Assembly (NCBI GenBank): GCA_903970315.1
Contig: CAJCIJ010000116.1
Span: 1 to 8,684, forward strand
DNA: 8,684 bases
Origin: Actinomycetota bacterium
GTDB taxonomy: Bacteria > Actinomycetota > Thermoleophilia > Solirubrobacterales > Solirubrobacteraceae
Direction of reading: 5' to 3'
Below are positions 1-5,924 of this stretch, piece after piece. How positions within the stretch are numbered: position 1 is the first letter of the stretch; every line of letters starts with the position of its first letter. Below the pieces are notes generated by a model. That model saw only the letters and a program-made list of their open reading frames with translations. It had not been told where the DNA came from and did no database searches. Position numbers and translations under genes: made by a program.

Positions 1-823
1 CGGAGTACCGCACGGCCGCAACAAGGCCCGCTCCCGCGTCGAGGGTTTGCGTGACCTTGCCGCTTGCGTCCAGCAGCTGCAGCGACTGGCCGATGGGCGA
101 CATGCGCGCGTACACGCCACTGGCGCCGGGGCCCTGCGCAAGCACGTCGGCGGCCGGGATCACTTTGATCGCCGACCACGGTCCCACCGCAACGCGCAAC
201 GTGTCCTGGTCTTCGCCCCCGGGGCCCAGGCCCGCGAAGCCGAACGGGACGCCCAGGGCACTCAACCGCGCACCGACGGTCCTGCAAGCCTTGCCCTGTG
301 GTTCAGCACATTCGACACGCACGGGCAACCGCTTGCCGGCGACGCCCTCCAGGAAGGGCTCGGGGTAGGAACCGACCACCGCCGGCGTGTGCTCGGCCTG
401 GCTCCAGTCGTGCAGGTCCCACCAGATCGCATCGCCTGCGTGCACCTTGGTCTCCGCCGCCCCTTTGGGCGCTTCGGAGCCGTTTACGTAGTAGAACCAG
501 GCCGTTGGCGCTCCGTCGACCTGGCCGCCGGAATGGCCGTCGATGCTTTCCACGAAGCCGCCGCTGTAGGCGGTTGCGACGGAGTAGTTGCGCATCAGCA
601 GGCTCATCGCGGTCTCCTGGCCGTGCGCCTGCAAGGGGCCCGCCGCCGGCACCGGGGCTGCACCGAATTCACGCGTCACCGTGAGCGTCACCGCCTGCGG
701 CGTGGTACCGGCGCCAAGGCCGCAACCGGCCAGAAGCGCCGCCACCCCCGCGGACGCAGCCGCTAACAGGGCCCCGCGCAACCGCGAAGCCCCAGTTAAG
801 CGGCACGCGGGCCTATTCGACAT
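1..823 (-). CDS. DUF4430 lipoprotein, 3' end off the window
   Basis: This reading frame stays open from an ATG at 823 to the window edge, giving 274 codons with no stop. The N-terminus is a lipoprotein signal: basic residues, a hydrophobic run (residues 15-33) and a lipobox LLAGC with the lipidated Cys at 34, so the product should be anchored on the outer face of the membrane. Residues about 44-140 match the DUF4430 pattern: a MSLLMRNY helix, a TAWFYYVNGSEAPKGA strand-turn and a final GDAIWWDLHDW. DUF4430 resembles the C-terminal domain of transcobalamin and intrinsic factor. Residues 150-274 form a further domain I do not recognise. The start overlaps the last 11 bp of the upstream gene (ATGTCGAATAG) and has no clear ribosome site, so translation is probably coupled. 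With the riboswitch upstream, a role in capturing B12 for a transporter is the best inference; the ligand is not shown by sequence alone. Confidence 0.85.
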   Translation of the reverse strand, partial: MSNRPACRLTGASRLRGALLAAASAGVAALLAGCGLGAGTTPQAVTLTVTREFGAAPVPAAGPLQAHGQETAMSLLMRNYSVATAYSGGFVESIDGHSGGQVDGAPTAWFYYVNGSEAPKGAAETKVHAGDAIWWDLHDWSQAEHTPAVVGSYPEPFLEGVAGKRLPVRVECAEPQGKACRTVGARLSALGVPFGFAGLGPGGEDQDTLRVAVGPWSAIKVIPAADVLAQGPGASGVYARMSPIGQSLQLLDASGKVTQTLDAGAGLVAAVRYS

Positions 824-2051
824 AGAAGACGATGCGCGAGCTGCCACGCGCAAGCTTTGAGGTGCTGCCCGCGAGGTCGCTGGCACTGATGTCCAGCACA
901 TAGCGGCCCGGTGGGAGCGGCGACGGCAGCAGGTAGGAGAACTTGGCAGAGTCGCCGACCGAGAAGAACTGGCCGTGGGCGGCACCGCAGCGCATCGCGT
1001 GAAAGCGATCGTCGCTGCCGTCGTAATACGAGCAGAGGTTCGCACCGTGTGCGCGACTCAGAGTGCGCGTTAAGCGCATCTGGACGTCCCTTATCGCCGT
1101 GGGCGCGGTGACCACGCCAGTGAGCAAACGGGGGGCACCGGCACGGCGGTAATGGTGGCGTTCCACGAGGCCTGTCACGTCCGCGACCACAGCGTAGGGA
1201 CCGGTGTACGGAGGGGCGACCACCTGCGAGACCACCGTCGTCGATGAGCCCTCGGCGGGAGCCTTTGTGCCACACGTGCCGTCGTTGCCGTTGTGGACGC
1301 ACAGCGGCGCCTCGGTCCGCACGGACGCAGGGCCCGTCGGAGAACCGGTGACGCGCAGCAGAAACGAGCCGGCATTGGTAAAGCTAAGTGTCGCGTGACC
1401 TTCGCTGTTGGTGGTCGCCTTTGCACCGTCGCCTGCAACGGTTGCGTCCACGGCCGGCTTGGATTCCCCGAGGCTGTTGTACTGCTTGACGGTCACGATG
1501 ACGGGTTCGCGCACGCCAGCGGTCGCGGGGGCTTCTATCCCCAGCGGCGTCGCTTCTTCCGGCGGACACGCTTTTCCGTAGCAGGCCGGGAAAAACAGCG
1601 CTTCATCGCCGCTTTCGAGTTCCGCGCCGCACGCCCCAACCGCCGATTCCTTGTCGTTGAGCCAAAAGTCCCAGTAATAGTCCGCTTCGGAGGTGCTCTC
1701 AAATGGAAGGTTCTCGCCCTCGATGGTTTCGAGTGAGTACCCCAGACCGGTGTACCACGTGCCCGCCCAATCGCCGCCTGTAGCGATCTGCAATGCGCCA
1801 AGCGCTGACGTACCAGGACAAGCGTGTTCGGTCGGTTCACCGGGCTGAATCACAGGAGCATCCGTCGTCGTGACCTGCGTCGGCGGAAGCTTGGTTTCAT
1901 CCAGCCCCTCCACGCGCACAATCACCGTCGCCGGGCTCGGCGCCGGAGCGGCGAGCACCGGGGCCGACGCGAACGTGCTCGCACAACAAGCCAGGACCGT
2001 CACCATCGCACCGGCAGCCACCTGGCGCGCACCAATAGAAGAAAACAGCAT
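813..2051 (-). CDS. Secreted DUF4430/Ig-like protein under B12 riboswitch control
   Basis: The product has 412 residues. A signal peptide (hydrophobic 11-34, likely cut near VLA-AP; an LACC at 20-23 is a poor lipobox) leads to a DUF4430-like domain at about 41-165. This includes VIVRVEGL, TSALGALQIA, YYWDFWLND and several cysteines (78, 141, 157, 161). An Ig-like domain follows (about 170-250; GDG, TNSEGHATLSF, GSFLLRVTG), then a short Cys-bracketed CVHNGNDGTCG loop (251-261) and a C-terminal beta-rich domain (about 285-412). There is no sorting signal or C-terminal membrane helix. The frame is open to an ATG at 2120, but those 23 extra codons are riboswitch RNA (they encode its CCAGGAGACC end). 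The ATG at 2051, preceded by AAAGGGG, is the right start. The protein is probably an extracellular B12-binding or presenting component that works with the lipoprotein encoded next. Family assignment is fairly sure; ligand is inferred from regulation. Confidence 0.85.
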   Translation of the reverse strand: MLFSSIGARQVAAGAMVTVLACCASTFASAPVLAAPAPSPATVIVRVEGLDETKLPPTQVTTTDAPVIQPGEPTEHACPGTSALGALQIATGGDWAGTWYTGLGYSLETIEGENLPFESTSEADYYWDFWLNDKESAVGACGAELESGDEALFFPACYGKACPPEEATPLGIEAPATAGVREPVIVTVKQYNSLGESKPAVDATVAGDGAKATTNSEGHATLSFTNAGSFLLRVTGSPTGPASVRTEAPLCVHNGNDGTCGTKAPAEGSSTTVVSQVVAPPYTGPYAVVADVTGLVERHHYRRAGAPRLLTGVVTAPTAIRDVQMRLTRTLSRAHGANLCSYYDGSDDRFHAMRCGAAHGQFFSVGDSAKFSYLLPSPLPPGRYVLDISASDLAGSTSKLARGSSRIVFYVE

Positions 2052-2058
2052 GAGCCAC

Positions 2059-2073
2059 CCCTTTCCACGAGGG
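2059..2073 (-). promoter_or_regulatory. Riboswitch expression hairpin holding the ribosome binding site
   Basis: On the minus strand CCCT (2073-2070) pairs with AGGG (2062-2059) around the loop CGTGGAA. The AGGG arm is the Shine-Dalgarno sequence of the gene starting at 2051. Loop bases GTGG (2068-2065) are complementary to CCAC in riboswitch loop L5 (2238-2235). This is the L5-L13 kissing-loop layout known from translational cobalamin riboswitches, in which bound B12 locks the hairpin and hides the ribosome site. The pairing is seen in the sequence; the OFF direction is inferred from the family. Confidence 0.65.
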
Positions 2074-2091
2074 TTGTCGGGCTTGATGCCG

Positions 2092-2284
2092 GGGTCAGGT
2101 CTCCTGGCTTCCGGGCCCATGTGTCACGCCTTCCCAGCAGACCCTGTGGCCCGCCAGTGGCTTCGCCGCGGTCGTCGGTCGTACCCCAATAGCACGTCCG
2201 CGCACGGGCGCTGCGACACACATCCCCGGTTACAGTGGCGGGACCGCGCCGGACTTTCACCGACTTCCCTTGACCACCGACCGT
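2092..2284 (-). promoter_or_regulatory. Cobalamin (B12) riboswitch
   Basis: Read on the minus strand, the conserved cobalamin-riboswitch blocks occur in order: GGGAAgtcGGTGaAAgTCC (about 2269-2251), CCCGCcACTGT (2242-2232), the B12 box GCCACTGG (about 2161-2154), GGGAAGG (about 2136-2130) and CCAGGAGACCTG (about 2107-2096). An outer helix P1 can form between GGTC near 2282-2279 and GACC near 2096-2093. The span of about 190 nt is normal for the class. It ends 40 nt before the ATG at 2051, so it controls the DUF4430 gene pair. This is the firmest regulatory call in the window. Confidence 0.96.
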
Positions 2285-2297
2285 ATGTTGGCGGTCA

Positions 2298-2303
2298 ATT
2301 CTA
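2298..2303 (-). promoter_or_regulatory. Possible -10 element of the riboswitch transcript
   Basis: TAGAAT on the minus strand differs from the TATAAT consensus at one position. Transcription would begin near 2291, just before the outer helix of the riboswitch, which fits. No good -35 hexamer is visible at 16-18 bp, so this rests on the -10 and position only. Confidence 0.4.
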
Positions 2304-2330
2304 CTCCCAGCCCCAAGCGCGTGCCCTCCG

Positions 2331-2336
2331 TATCCT
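2331..2336 (+). promoter_or_regulatory. Possible -10 element, leaderless start of the SRAP gene
   Basis: TATCCT fits the actinobacterial TANNNT -10 pattern and lies 6 nt before the GTG start at 2343. That would place the transcription start at the start codon, i.e. a leaderless mRNA. There is no Shine-Dalgarno sequence beyond a weak AGG. No convincing -35 is seen. Confidence 0.35.
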
Positions 2337-2342
2337 CAGGGT

Positions 2343-3041
2343 GTGTGCGGTCGCTACACAAACACCGCCGGACCTGAAGAGATCGCCAAGCAGTTCAACG
2401 TCAACGTGCCCAGCGATTCCGGCACGCATCGTTTCAACGTCGCCCCGACACAGGAGGTCCTGGCGATTGCCGCGCCTGCGGGCACGCCCGAGGCGACCAT
2501 GATGCGCTGGGGACTCATCCCGCCGTGGATGAAGGACCAGAGGGGGGCGTACAAGATGATCAACGCCCGCCTGGAGACCGTCACCACCAAGCGCACCTTC
2601 TCCACGCTCATGGTCGACGGCACGCACCGCGCGCTGCAGGTTGCCGACGGTTGGTATGAGTGGCTGAAGGCCGAGCGACCCGGGCAGCCGCGCCAGCCGT
2701 TTCACTTTCAGGTCGACGGCGGGGTCATCTTCGCGTTCGCATCGCTGTGGACGCAGACCAAGGCCGAGGACGCCGAGTGGCTGAAAAGCATCACGCTGCT
2801 CACGTGCGATTCCAGCGCCAACACGGTGGCAAGAGCCGTGCACGACCGCATGCCCGTAATCCTCACCGACGCCGACGCCCAGCACGCCTGGCTTGACGCA
2901 AGCGTGAAGACCGAGGAAGCGCTTGCGCTGTGTGTGGCGCTGCCCAGCGAGCGCGTCTCGGTCAAGCCAGCCAACCCCGCCGTCAACGGTGTGCGCGGCG
3001 TCACCGAGGGGCCCGAGCTGCTGATCGCCCCCGCCGGGTGA
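2343..3041 (+). CDS. SRAP (YedK/HMCES family) DNA-protein crosslink protein
   Basis: This 232-residue protein is of the SOS response-associated peptidase family. Members sense abasic sites in single-stranded DNA and form a thiazolidine crosslink through the N-terminal cysteine, shielding the lesion; the cysteine also serves self-processing. All family landmarks are present: MCGRY with Cys2, FNVAPT (31-36), MRWGLIP (54-60), INARLE with Asn74, GWYEW with Glu106, and HDRMP with His167. Length is usual for the family. The start is fixed by the need for Cys right after the initiator, giving GTG at 2343. It is transcribed divergently from the B12 riboswitch operon, with which it shares no evident function. 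I see no LexA-type GAAC-N4-GTTC box upstream, so SOS control is not supported. The gene ends just before a strong hairpin. Confidence 0.95.
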   Translation: MCGRYTNTAGPEEIAKQFNVNVPSDSGTHRFNVAPTQEVLAIAAPAGTPEATMMRWGLIPPWMKDQRGAYKMINARLETVTTKRTFSTLMVDGTHRALQVADGWYEWLKAERPGQPRQPFHFQVDGGVIFAFASLWTQTKAEDAEWLKSITLLTCDSSANTVARAVHDRMPVILTDADAQHAWLDASVKTEEALALCVALPSERVSVKPANPAVNGVRGVTEGPELLIAPAG

Positions 3042-3056
3042 GCGGGCCGGCGACGG

Positions 3057-3091
3057 CGCGTGCCCCGGCGCCACTCCCACCGGGGCACGCG
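3057..3091. terminator. Strong hairpin between convergent genes
   Basis: A 12-bp perfect stem (3057-3068 with 3080-3091, core GCGTGCCCCGG) encloses an 11-nt loop. It lies 16 bp past the SRAP stop and beyond the stop of the convergent peptide gene, so it can end transcripts from both sides. There is no T-run; such tracts are often missing in high-GC actinobacterial terminators. The structure is certain, the terminator role inferred. Confidence 0.65.
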
Positions 3092-3094
3092 AAC

Positions 3095-3151
3095 GGAGGG
3101 TTCTAGCCCTCCAAGAGGGTTCTAGCCCTCCAGCAGGCTCCTAGCCCTTCA
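3095..3151. repeat. Three 19-bp tandem repeats across a stop codon
   Basis: Units lie at 3095-3113, 3114-3132 and 3133-3151. The first two differ only at their first base; the third is diverged and holds the TAG stop of the peptide gene. Each unit carries GGGYTCYTAGCCC. Units one and two are also inverted repeats (GGAGGG-TTCTAG-CCCTCC and GAGGG-TTCTAG-CCCTC), so the transcript can form two small stem-loops ahead of the larger hairpin. They probably arose by duplication of the end of the peptide gene and may aid termination or protect the 3' end of the mRNA. Confidence 0.8.
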
Positions 3152-3311
3152 TCGACGAGTGCTTCATCGACTTGTGCTTCATGGAGTGATGCTTCATCGA
3201 CGAGTGCTTCATCTTCATCGAGTGGGCCTGGGCACCCGCGGGTAGGGCCATAACCGCCCCCATCGCCGCCGTGGCCAGAAGGGCTGCGAGGTTTCGTGGC
3301 GCTGCATTCAT
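3141..3311 (-). CDS. Secreted Met/His/Lys-rich repeat peptide, possible metal binder
   Basis: This 56-residue product has a signal peptide (residues 1-29, hydrophobic 8-26, cleavage AQA-H). The mature tail is only 27 residues and consists only of Ser, Met, Lys and His with a final Gly: 6 His, 6 Met, 7 Lys, 7 Ser. From residue 38 it follows a five-residue period, SMKHH-SMKHK-SMKHS-SMKG. The layout recalls the secreted MXKDX pentapeptide-repeat proteins, with His in place of Asp. Met and His at this density suggest binding of copper or silver outside the membrane; this is inference. The ATG at 3311 is chosen because AAGGAG lies 6 nt upstream and the signal peptide begins there; an in-frame ATG at 3338 would add nine unneeded residues and lacks a ribosome site. 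It is divergent from dipZ, which handles thiol redox in the same compartment. The codon repeats are DNA-level 15-bp repeats. Confidence 0.75.
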   Translation of the reverse strand: MNAAPRNLAALLATAAMGAVMALPAGAQAHSMKMKHSSMKHHSMKHKSMKHSSMKG

Positions 3312-3315
3312 GCTG

Positions 3316-3351
3316 TGCTCCTTGGACGGGCGGAGCATTTGCCTGCTCCGC
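3316..3351 (-). promoter_or_regulatory. Leader hairpin with alternative pairing to the ribosome site
   Basis: On the minus strand GCGGAGCA (3351-3344) pairs with TGCTCCGC (3337-3330) in an 8-bp stem with a 6-nt loop. The ribosome site of the peptide gene lies in GGAGCA (3321-3316), a copy of the first arm. The second arm TGCTCC (3337-3332) can therefore pair instead with the ribosome site across a 10-nt loop. The two states exclude each other: in the first the ribosome site is free, in the second it is hidden. This suggests translational control of the peptide, by an unknown signal. The pairing is seen; the function is inference. Confidence 0.45.
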
Positions 3352-3355
3352 TGCT

Positions 3356-3374
3356 TGGCAGTTCGGTGCTGCCA
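3356..3374. other. Second stem-loop in the peptide/dipZ intergenic region
   Basis: TGGCAG (3356-3361) pairs with CTGCCA (3369-3374) around a 7-nt loop. On the minus strand it sits just before the leader hairpin of the peptide gene, so the leader may carry two hairpins in a row. No T-run follows on either strand. Its role is unknown. Confidence 0.45.
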
Positions 3375-3383
3375 GTCCAGCGC

Positions 3384-3407
3384 GAACTCCTTACCGAGTT
3401 CTTACGA
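3384..3407. promoter_or_regulatory. Operator-like dyad with 11-bp direct repeats
   Basis: GAACTC (3384-3389) and GAGTTC (3396-3401) form a perfect 6-bp inverted repeat spaced by 6 bp. Overlapping it, CTTAC occurs at 3390-3394 and 3401-3405, an 11-bp direct repeat (GTAAG-N6-GTAAG on the other strand). Tandem half-sites one helical turn apart are typical of OmpR-family response regulators, and such a regulator is encoded at 5220. The site lies between two divergent genes, so it could act on both. Binding is inference. Confidence 0.4.
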
Positions 3408-3443
3408 AGCAGCCCATCGGCCACTCGGGCGGTGCGTGGACGC

Positions 3444-3478
3444 GATGTAAGAGATCCGCAACATCTGGGTCGCATACT
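3444..3478 (+). promoter_or_regulatory. Possible dipZ promoter with upstream dyad
   Basis: CATACT (3473-3478) could be a -10 element and lies 6 nt before the ATG at 3485. No ribosome binding site is visible before that ATG, so a leaderless mRNA is plausible. A small dyad GATGT-N12-ACATC (3444-3465) covers the place of the -35, where no consensus hexamer is seen, as at activator-dependent promoters. Weak evidence. Confidence 0.3.
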
Positions 3479-3484
3479 GGTCCC

Positions 3485-5239
3485 ATGGCCCTATTGCTGG
3501 TGTTCGCCTTCGTGGCCGGCGGTGCCACCGCGGTATCGCCGTGCGTGCTGCCCGTGCTGCCCGTGGTGCTGTCCGCCGGGGTCACCGGCGGCCGGCGACG
3601 CCCGCTGGGGGTGGCTACGGGACTGGCGCTCTCGTTTACGTTCGCAACCGTTGCACTGGTCTACCTGATCTCGGCGCTGGGCCTGCCCAACAGCCTGCTG
3701 CGCGACGTCTCGATCATCGTGCTGATCAGCTTCGGCGTGTCGCTGATGATCCCGCGCCTGGGCGACCGCCTGGAGATGGCGCTCAGCCGCCTGGGGCCCA
3801 CCGGGGGGCTGAAGATAACCCGGCGCCAGGGCGGCGGGTTCTGGTCGGGGATGCTCGTCGGCGGCGGCCTGGGCTTCGTCTACGCGCCGTGCGCCGGCCC
3901 CATCTTGGCAAGCGTGATCACGGTGTCGGCATCGCAGTCGTTCACCGCCGGTCGGCTGGCCGTAGCGGTCGCCTACGGGGTCGGCTCCGCGCTGGTGTTG
4001 TACATCCTCATGATCGGTGGCCGGCGCCTGACCTCGCGCCTGGCGCGCCGCGGCGCGGGATTCCAGATGGCGATGGGCGCCGTGATGATCGCCATCGGGG
4101 TTGCCATGATCGGCAACTACGACACGCGCTTTGAGACCGCCATCGCCAGCGACCTGCCGTCGTTTCTGGTCGACCCCACCCACGGGCTTGAGACCAGTCA
4201 TGCCGCCAACGTACAGCTGACAGCGCTGCGCGGGCACAAGGCCCGTCAGTCGGCGGGGATAAAGGAAGCCGACGCCGACGAGACGCTGCCCAGCCTCGGG
4301 CAGGCGCCCGAATTCAAGGACACCGAGGACTGGTTCAACACGCCCGGACGCAAGCCGCTCACCCTCGCCAGCCTGCGCGGTCACGTGGTGCTCGTGGACT
4401 TCTGGACGTACACGTGCATCAACTGCATCCGCACGCTTCCCTACCTGAACGCGTGGTACGCCAAGTACCACTCCAAGGGCTTTGACATCGTGGGCGTGCA
4501 CACACCCGAGTTCCCCTTCGAGCGGTCTGCCTCCAACGTCGAAGCGGCGATCGAACAGGACGGCATCCACTACCCCGTTGTCCAAGACAACGAATATGGC
4601 ACCTGGGATGCCTACGACAACGAATACTGGCCCGCCGAGTACTTCATCGACGCTCAGGGACAGATCCGCCTTGAGGACTTCGGCGAGGGTAACTACGGCG
4701 CCAAGGAGCGCGCCATTCGCACGCTGCTGATCGAAGCCGGAGCCAAGGGCCTGGGCGGGGCCACCAAGGTCAACGCGATCAAGCCCTCCGAAGTCGAAAC
4801 CACTCCGGAGTCCTATCTGGGCGCCGAGCGCGGCGAACGGTTCACCGACACAGCCAGCGGCACGCTGACAGAGGGCCTGCACAACTTCGGGCCGCTGCCC
4901 AGCGAACCGGACCCGCTGAGCTATCTGCGCTACGCGGGCCAGTGGCGGGTCGGCCAGTGGGGTACCGATGCCGTAAGCGAAAGCCTTCTGCAACTGCACT
5001 TCCGCGCACGACGCGTCTACCTCGTGGCCGGCTCGCCGGGAGGCCCGCAAGCGGTGCATGTGCTGCTTGACGGCCAAGCGATCGCGCCGTCGGCTGCCGG
5101 TGGCGACGTTCATGACGCCACCGCTACCGTGGGAAGAGACCGGCTGTACCGACTTGTCGAACTGCCCAGCGTGCAGGAACACACCCTTACCCTGGAAGTG
5201 CCACCCGGCGTGAGCGTCTATGACTTCACCTTCGGCTGA
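3485..5239 (+). CDS. dipZ: DipZ: CcdA/DsbD-like membrane domain fused to thioredoxin-like domain
   Basis: This 584-residue fusion passes reducing power across the membrane to a periplasmic-side thioredoxin fold. Residues 1-212 are the CcdA/DsbD-type membrane part with about six helices and the paired redox cysteines in SPCVLP (Cys20) and YAPCAGP (Cys136). A linker (213-270) leads to an AhpC/TlpA-type thioredoxin domain (about 272-425) with the active site WTYTCINCIRTLPYL (Cys311, Cys314) and the cis-proline loop at WPAEYFID (Pro383). The C-terminus (about 440-584) is beta-rich and matches the extra domain usual in mycobacterial-type DipZ. The frame is open back to 3296, but that stretch overlaps the opposite peptide gene and adds an unlikely sequence; ATG 3485 begins exactly at the first helix. 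The gene overlaps the response regulator by 20 bp, so the three plus-strand genes form an operon. Substrates probably include envelope cysteine proteins; a link to cytochrome c maturation is possible. Confidence 0.95.
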   Translation: MALLLVFAFVAGGATAVSPCVLPVLPVVLSAGVTGGRRRPLGVATGLALSFTFATVALVYLISALGLPNSLLRDVSIIVLISFGVSLMIPRLGDRLEMALSRLGPTGGLKITRRQGGGFWSGMLVGGGLGFVYAPCAGPILASVITVSASQSFTAGRLAVAVAYGVGSALVLYILMIGGRRLTSRLARRGAGFQMAMGAVMIAIGVAMIGNYDTRFETAIASDLPSFLVDPTHGLETSHAANVQLTALRGHKARQSAGIKEADADETLPSLGQAPEFKDTEDWFNTPGRKPLTLASLRGHVVLVDFWTYTCINCIRTLPYLNAWYAKYHSKGFDIVGVHTPEFPFERSASNVEAAIEQDGIHYPVVQDNEYGTWDAYDNEYWPAEYFIDAQGQIRLEDFGEGNYGAKERAIRTLLIEAGAKGLGGATKVNAIKPSEVETTPESYLGAERGERFTDTASGTLTEGLHNFGPLPSEPDPLSYLRYAGQWRVGQWGTDAVSESLLQLHFRARRVYLVAGSPGGPQAVHVLLDGQAIAPSAAGGDVHDATATVGRDRLYRLVELPSVQEHTLTLEVPPGVSVYDFTFG

Positions 5240-5924
5240 GTCGCAGTCCGTTCTCGTCGTCGACGACGAGCCCACCATTCGCGAGGTCGTTGCGCGCTAC
5301 CTGGAGCGGGCCGGATACCGCGCCGCGCTCGCCGGCGATGGGGCGCAGGCGATCGCCATGTGCGCCCCCGCGTGCCCGGATCTGGTGGTGCTCGACATCA
5401 TGCTCCCCGGCCTTGACGGCCTGGAGGTCATGCGCCGCCTGCGCGAGGCCCATGGCCGGGCACCCGCGATCATTCTCCTGACCGCAAAGGGCGAGGAGTC
5501 CGACCGCATCGTAGGCCTGCGGCGAGGTGCCGACGACTACATCGCCAAGCCCTTCTCCCCCGCTGAGCTGGTGGCCCGGGTGGAGGCGGTGCTGCGCCGC
5601 ACCGCGTCCGATGAACAGCCCACCGCACCGCTTCAGTTCGACGGCATTTGCATCGACCGAGTCGCCAGAACCCTCACGGTCGATTCGGTTCCCGTCGCGT
5701 TGACTCTGCGCGAGTTCGATCTGCTGGCGTTCCTGGCCGCAAACCCCGGTCAGGTCTTCTCGCGTGATCAGCTGATGCAGCTGGTGTGGCAGTGCTCCTA
5801 CTACAGCGACAGCTCCACCGTCACGGTTCACATACGCCGGCTGCGCGCCAAGATCGAGCCCGACCCGGACTCCCCGCGCTTCATCCAGACCGTGTGGGGC
5901 GTGGGGTACAGGTTCTGCCCATGA
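5220..5924 (+). CDS. OmpR/PhoB-family response regulator
   Basis: The 234-residue product has a receiver domain (about 9-125) with acidic pocket Asp15/Asp16, phosphorylation site Asp59 (VVLDIMLPGLDG), switch Thr88 (LLTAK) and Lys110 (AKPF). A winged-helix DNA-binding domain follows (about 137-234) with LTLREFDLLAFL, the recognition-helix region STVTVHIRRLRAKIE and the VWGVGYRF hairpin. Both lengths are normal. It starts 20 bp inside dipZ and ends in an ATGA overlap with the histidine kinase gene, so it is expressed with both. Its partner is certainly that kinase. Target genes are not shown; the 11-bp direct repeats at 3390-3405 are the nearest candidate site, which would mean control of its own operon and of the Met/His peptide. 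Confidence 0.96.
   Translation: MTSPSAESQSVLVVDDEPTIREVVARYLERAGYRAALAGDGAQAIAMCAPACPDLVVLDIMLPGLDGLEVMRRLREAHGRAPAIILLTAKGEESDRIVGLRRGADDYIAKPFSPAELVARVEAVLRRTASDEQPTAPLQFDGICIDRVARTLTVDSVPVALTLREFDLLAFLAANPGQVFSRDQLMQLVWQCSYYSDSSTVTVHIRRLRAKIEPDPDSPRFIQTVWGVGYRFCP

Noticed and set aside
47..766. Open frame of 239 codons on the plus strand
   Set aside because: It is the shadow of the DUF4430 lipoprotein on the minus strand, rich in Arg/Ala/His with no domain, while the minus frame has a signal peptide and a family match.
2052..2120. N-terminal extension of the secreted DUF4430 protein to ATG 2120
   Set aside because: These codons encode the conserved 3' end of the riboswitch; the signal peptide and ribosome site support ATG 2051.
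2270..2300. Plus-strand promoter TTGACC with TCAATT for the SRAP gene
   Set aside because: Spacing is 19 bp, the -10 is poor and it lies within the riboswitch 5' end; TATCCT at 2331 is a simpler choice.
1870..2502. Open frame of 210 codons on the plus strand across the riboswitch
   Set aside because: It crosses three functional units (signal peptide region, riboswitch, SRAP start) and has no protein-like features.
3095..3151. CRISPR array
   Set aside because: The 19-bp units are directly abutting with no spacers, and no cas gene is present.
3384..3401. LexA/SOS box
   Set aside because: GAAC and GTTC are 10 bp apart, not the 4 bp of the actinobacterial LexA site.
3296..3484. 63-codon N-terminal extension of DipZ
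   Set aside because: It overlaps the start of the opposite peptide gene and the hairpins, and DipZ proteins begin at the first membrane helix, as with ATG 3485.
3491..5278. Long open frame of 595 codons on the minus strand
   Set aside because: It lies opposite dipZ, has the low-complexity composition of antisense frames in GC-rich DNA, and no recognisable motif; dipZ on the other strand has full domain evidence.
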